Assembly (NCBI GenBank): GCA_020435085.1
Contig: JAGRAB010000241.1
Span: forward strand, 1 to 8,787
Length of the DNA: 8,787 nt
DNA from: Bdellovibrionales bacterium
GTDB lineage: Bacteria > Bdellovibrionota > Bdellovibrionia > Bdellovibrionales > UBA1609
Direction of reading: 5' to 3'
Shown here: piece after piece, positions 6,359 through 8,787 of the stretch
How the letters are laid out: every line of letters starts with the position of its first letter
Numbering within the stretch: the first letter of the stretch is position 1
The notes under the pieces: model-generated
Seen by the model: only the letters and a program-made list of their open reading frames with translations
Told to the model about the DNA's origin: nothing
Databases searched by the model: none
Made by a program: the position numbers and the translations under genes

Positions 6359-7459
6359 TTGAAGGAAGTGATTTCCAAGTTTTTTTTGATTTCTTTTGTC
6401 GTTTTATTTAGCGGATGTGCTTCAAAAGTCATGGATTATGAGCACATGGAAAAGCTAGAGGAAAACAAAGAATATGAGCAAATGATTCAAGTGAAAGAAC
6501 TTCCAGATGAAGAATCTGGAAAGAGCTTATTAGATAAGCAGGGGCAGAGCCCTCAAGAAGAAAAGCAAAAGTCTTCACAAGATTCAGGAAAAAAAAATTC
6601 TGAAAAAAAGAAAGCAGAAACAAAAAAAGAAAGTAAAAAAATAGAAGAAGCTCATAAGGACAAAAAGATTGAAAAAAAGATGACAGCGACAAAATCAAAG
6701 AAGAAAGAACCAGATTACGAAGATAGTGAAAATTTTATTGGTCGACGCCCAGTAAAAGATCCTTTTCGGGTCGGAGAAAAAATTCGTCTTTCAATGACTT
6801 ATTTTAATATTACGGCAGGGTATATGGATTTAATGGTGAAACCCTTTGTCGAAGTCAATGGTGAAAAGGCCTACCACTTTGAAGTCGATATTCAATCAAA
6901 CTCCTTTTTTAGTCGTATTTATACTGTGGACGATAAGGCCACGACCTATATGAACTATGAAAACCTTCTTCCTTATAACTTAGATATAAAGGTCAGAGAA
7001 AGTAAGCAGGTCAAAGAAATCCGTTCTGTGATTGATAATAAGACTCTTAAAGGGTCTTATTGGGAGAAAAAAGCCACAAAAGAAAAAGGCGAAAAAGAAC
7101 GACGTGTTCAGTGGGATATCAAACCCTTTAGCCAAAATGTGATTAGTGCGGTTTACTATTTGAGAAACTTCACTTTGACTCCGGGTAAAAAACTTCAGTT
7201 TCGTGTGGCTGATGATGGCAAAAACTATATGTTTAAAGGTGAGGTCTTAAGAAGAGAAAAACTCGACACTGAAATTGGTGAGCTAAATACTGTTGTTGTA
7301 AAACCAGAAATTTCTCTTCAAGGCGCATTTAAGCCTGTTGGTGACATTCTTATATGGCTTACGGATGATGATCGAAAATTTGTAGTTCGCATTGAATCTA
7401 AAATTAAAATAGGCACCATTGTTGCCAAACTTAAAAGCCTCGAGAGGGGTATTGAATAA
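6359..7459 (+). CDS. DUF3108-family lipoprotein with Lys/Glu-rich linker
   Basis: Predicted outer-membrane lipoprotein of 366 aa, function unknown. The start is TTG at 6359, six bases after a perfect AGGAGG (6347-6352); it places a lipoprotein signal exactly at the N terminus. Starts further upstream (to 6257) would bury that signal and overlap lpxL. Residues 2-19 are a short positive and hydrophobic signal ending LFSG, with lipidated Cys20; +2 is Ala, not the inner-membrane-retention Asp. The lipobox has Phe at -3, slightly atypical. Residues about 62-118 form a charged, low-complexity linker rich in Lys, Glu and Ser. The folded DUF3108 domain runs from about 134 to 361, beta-rich, starting FRVGEKIRLSMTYFNITAGYM. 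Being 34 bp after lpxL suggests an envelope role. The linker could cross the periplasm towards peptidoglycan, but this is inference. Confidence 0.82.
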   Translation: MKEVISKFFLISFVVLFSGCASKVMDYEHMEKLEENKEYEQMIQVKELPDEESGKSLLDKQGQSPQEEKQKSSQDSGKKNSEKKKAETKKESKKIEEAHKDKKIEKKMTATKSKKKEPDYEDSENFIGRRPVKDPFRVGEKIRLSMTYFNITAGYMDLMVKPFVEVNGEKAYHFEVDIQSNSFFSRIYTVDDKATTYMNYENLLPYNLDIKVRESKQVKEIRSVIDNKTLKGSYWEKKATKEKGEKERRVQWDIKPFSQNVISAVYYLRNFTLTPGKKLQFRVADDGKNYMFKGEVLRREKLDTEIGELNTVVVKPEISLQGAFKPVGDILIWLTDDDRKFVVRIESKIKIGTIVAKLKSLERGIE

Positions 7460-7483
7460 CTAGACTTCGCTTTAAGTCGGGAT

Positions 7484-7500
7484 TTGTCACACTGTGATAA
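7484..7500. promoter_or_regulatory. Palindromic operator-like site
   Basis: TCACA (7487-7491) and TGTGA (7493-7497) form a perfect 5-bp inverted repeat around a single C, extended by TT/AA at the outer ends with one mismatch. If the transcript starts at 7544, the site is centred at about -52, a usual place for an activator. It is not a standard CRP site, which has TGTGA-N6-TCACA in the opposite order. A regulator-binding role is inferred only from symmetry and position. Confidence 0.3.
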
Positions 7501-7531
7501 GTTTTTAGGGAGATCCATTTCTCTCTCGCGG

Positions 7532-7537
7532 TATAAT
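7532..7537 (+). promoter_or_regulatory. Candidate -10 box (TATAAT) for a leaderless transcript
   Basis: A perfect TATAAT ends six bases before the ATG at 7544, so transcription would begin at or next to the A of the start codon. There is no ribosome site directly upstream of that ATG, as expected for a leaderless mRNA. No good -35 hexamer is found 16-18 bp upstream (GGGAGA at 7508-7513 is the best, three matches of six). The gap of 84 bp is the longest in the window, which also favours an internal promoter here. A chance hexamer in AT-rich DNA cannot be excluded. Confidence 0.45.
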
Positions 7538-7543
7538 GTAAAA

Positions 7544-8695
7544 ATGGATGCAATGGATTGCCGACACTTTAGTGGTTATAAGCCCTGTGGAAAAAATTTA
7601 AACTGTAATCACAGTTGTCCATACTATTCACCGGTCGATCATCGCATTTTAGTGATTGGTCTTGGTGCCATGGGAGCTGTACTTCGAGCGACGTCATTGC
7701 TTCCCGGAATTGTTAAAAAATATCCTGGTTGTCATATCACATGGGTGACTGAAAAAGCGAGTGTGCCCTTACTATTAAATAACCCACTTATTGATAAAGT
7801 TTTACCTTTAGAGTTTGATTCAGTTTTAAAGCTAAAGAGTTTTCATTTTCATACTTGCTTCTCTCTGGATAAGGATTTTCGCATTGGTGGAATTATTAAT
7901 GATCTTTCTATTGATGAAGTTTTTGGTTTTCGAGTAGATCCTCTTTCAATGAGTATTGTTCCAGCAACTTCGCATTCAGAGGAGTTATGGCAAATAGGAT
8001 TAAGCGATCATAAAAAGTTTTTTGAAAATAAAAAACCAGAAACACAATTGCTTTTTGAAGCTATGGCTCTTGGAGAATGGGAACAAAGCCCATATGTTTT
8101 AGGATTTTCATCACAAGAGCTTTTGCAAATCAAAGTAAAAAGCCGTCAATGGAGAAAGACTTCTCAGCAAATGGTTATAGGTATTAATACCGGCTGTAGC
8201 CCTACGATTTCATATAAAAAATTAAGTGTTTCAGGGCATCGAGTATTAATTCAAAAAATACAAGCTCGACTTCCACAAGTACAAATTGTGCTTCTTGGCG
8301 GCCCTGAAGATACAACTCGAAATCAGGCGATTGCTTTTGGGATGGATATTATTGAGAGTCCAACAACTTTTGGTGTGAGGGATGGACTTACAAGCGTAGC
8401 TGCCTGTGACCTAGTTGTGACAGGAGATAGTTTGGGTATGCATATGGCGATAGCTTTAGAGAAATGGACCGTGGCATGGTTTGGACCAACATGTGCCCAT
8501 GAAATTGATCTTTATGACCGTGGAGAAAAAGTGATTTCAAAAGCGACTTGTGGCCCCTGTTGGAAGAGGTCTTGTGAAAAAGACCTAATGTGTTATGATC
8601 AGGTGAATTTTGATGAAATTATTGAGTCTATAGAGCGAGGCTTGTCTTGCATATCGTTGTCATCCAAACCGCCTTTTTGGGAGATCTTTTCTTAA
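7544..8695 (+). CDS. Glycosyltransferase family 9 (heptosyltransferase-like), Cys-rich
   Basis: GT-B sugar transferase of 383 aa in the ADP-heptose:LPS heptosyltransferase family, likely acting on the LPS core. The start is ATG at 7544, because an in-frame TTG at 7484 lacks a usable ribosome site; ATG 7553 is also possible. N-terminal Cys cluster: Cys6, Cys15, Cys21, Cys25 (DCRHFSGYKPCGKN region). The nucleotide-binding domain begins RILVIGLGAMGAVLRATSLL (34-53); Ala45 sits where the catalytic-base Asp of WaaC/WaaF (Asp13) is expected. Later motifs are GINTGCS (213-219), LLGGPED (250-256) and TGDSLGMH (293-300), which keeps the donor-binding Asp295. FGPT (313-316) follows. A second Cys cluster, Cys336-x2-Cys339-x4-Cys344-x5-Cys350, resembles GPC..C..C motifs of GT9 proteins from deltaproteobacteria-like groups. 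Acceptor and donor cannot be named from sequence. Confidence 0.88.
   Translation: MDAMDCRHFSGYKPCGKNLNCNHSCPYYSPVDHRILVIGLGAMGAVLRATSLLPGIVKKYPGCHITWVTEKASVPLLLNNPLIDKVLPLEFDSVLKLKSFHFHTCFSLDKDFRIGGIINDLSIDEVFGFRVDPLSMSIVPATSHSEELWQIGLSDHKKFFENKKPETQLLFEAMALGEWEQSPYVLGFSSQELLQIKVKSRQWRKTSQQMVIGINTGCSPTISYKKLSVSGHRVLIQKIQARLPQVQIVLLGGPEDTTRNQAIAFGMDIIESPTTFGVRDGLTSVAACDLVVTGDSLGMHMAIALEKWTVAWFGPTCAHEIDLYDRGEKVISKATCGPCWKRSCEKDLMCYDQVNFDEIIESIERGLSCISLSSKPPFWEIFS
8637..8640 (+). promoter_or_regulatory. Ribosome binding site for the second glycosyltransferase
   Basis: GAGG inside the 3' end of the first glycosyltransferase, six bases before TTG 8647. It supports the overlapping, coupled start of the downstream partial gene. 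Confidence 0.65.
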
Positions 8696-8787
8696 GTATT
8701 CCTTTGCTTAAAAATATTCAATCGGAATATCCAGAGGCAAAACTTTCATTGGTTTGCCGAGAGTCTTTTAAAAACTTTTTTTTACAA
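8647..8787 (+). CDS. Second glycosyltransferase family 9, N-terminal fragment
   Basis: A partial gene cut by the right edge; 47 residues are visible, open to the last base. It begins at TTG 8647, six bases after GAGG (8637-8640), and overlaps the preceding glycosyltransferase by 49 bp in another frame. The peptide starts LHIVVIQTAFLGDLFLSIPL (initiator Leu read as Met), then LLKNIQSEYPEAKLSLVCRE. This is the classic opening of WaaC/WaaF-type heptosyltransferases: beta strand, loop with Gly-Asp (here Leu11-Gly12-Asp13), helix with a Pro-Leu-Leu pair, then 'YPEAKLSLVC' as the second strand. Asp13 lies at the same position as the catalytic base in E. coli WaaC. Unlike its upstream neighbour it has no N-terminal Cys extension. 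The tandem suggests two successive core sugar transfers. Substrate specificity is unknown. Confidence 0.82.
   Translation, partial: MHIVVIQTAFLGDLFLSIPLLKNIQSEYPEAKLSLVCRESFKNFFLQ

Noticed and set aside
7463..7478. Inverted repeat GACTT-N6-AAGTC after the DUF3108 gene as a terminator
   Set aside because: The stem has only five mostly weak pairs and is followed by GGGATTTG, not a T-run, so it does not look like an intrinsic terminator.
7536..7541. Minimal ATG-TAA start-stop element before glycosyltransferase 1
   Set aside because: It overlaps the TATAAT and would lie upstream of the predicted transcript start; with no ribosome site it is most likely coincidental.
7484..7543. Upstream extension of glycosyltransferase 1 to TTG 7484
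   Set aside because: The added 20 residues have no family resemblance and the only purine-rich stretch lies too close to the TTG to serve as a ribosome site.

Overview
The window is a dense, one-directional (+ strand) gene cluster for building the Gram-negative outer membrane, mainly lipid A. No tRNA, rRNA, CRISPR array, insertion sequence or gene on the minus strand could be supported. The DNA is AT-rich. The gene order is bamA-skp-fabZ-lpxA-oxidoreductase-lpxB-lpxK-lpxL. After it come a lipoprotein of the DUF3108 family and two family-9 (heptosyltransferase-like) glycosyltransferases with the Cys-rich style seen in deltaproteobacteria-like lineages. Together these suggest a diderm of the Bdellovibrionota / former Deltaproteobacteria type. 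This is a lineage inference from gene content, not a proven assignment.

Layout. Bases 2-460 hold the C-terminal end of BamA, which inserts beta-barrels into the outer membrane. Bases 497-1009 encode the periplasmic chaperone Skp/OmpH, and 1048-1521 FabZ. Bases 1548-2330 encode LpxA, 2327-3292 a GnnA-like sugar-nucleotide dehydrogenase, 3289-4467 LpxB, 4464-5474 LpxK and 5446-6324 an LpxL-type late acyltransferase. From lpxA to lpxL every gene overlaps the next (4, 4, 4 and 29 bp), so this block is almost certainly one translationally coupled operon. A TTG-started lipoprotein (6359-7459) follows after 34 bp. An 84-bp gap, the longest in the window, carries a perfect TATAAT and a palindrome and precedes glycosyltransferase 1 (7544-8695). 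A second glycosyltransferase (8647 to the right edge) overlaps its end by 49 bp and is cut by the window.

How the genes work together. FabZ belongs to the pathway that also supplies the 3-hydroxyacyl-ACP used by LpxA. LpxA, LpxB and LpxK build the acylated, 4'-phosphorylated disaccharide, and the LpxL homologue adds a secondary acyl chain. The oxidoreductase between lpxA and lpxB resembles GnnA, which prepares UDP-GlcNAc for conversion to a 3-amino sugar. This fits the 2,3-diaminoglucose lipid A backbone known from Bdellovibrio bacteriovorus. The two glycosyltransferases probably add core sugars, while BamA and Skp serve outer-membrane protein assembly.

The most interesting points are departures from family consensus at functional positions: Asn for the usual second-shell His in LpxA, AEASSS for GEASGD/GETSGD in LpxB, and Ala for the catalytic-base Asp in glycosyltransferase 1. 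Also notable are a likely leaderless promoter, the absence of lpxD, lpxH/lpxI and gnnB from the cluster, and a hidden second glycosyltransferase. Five of the ten genes with a visible start use GTG or TTG, so automatic start calls here are unreliable.
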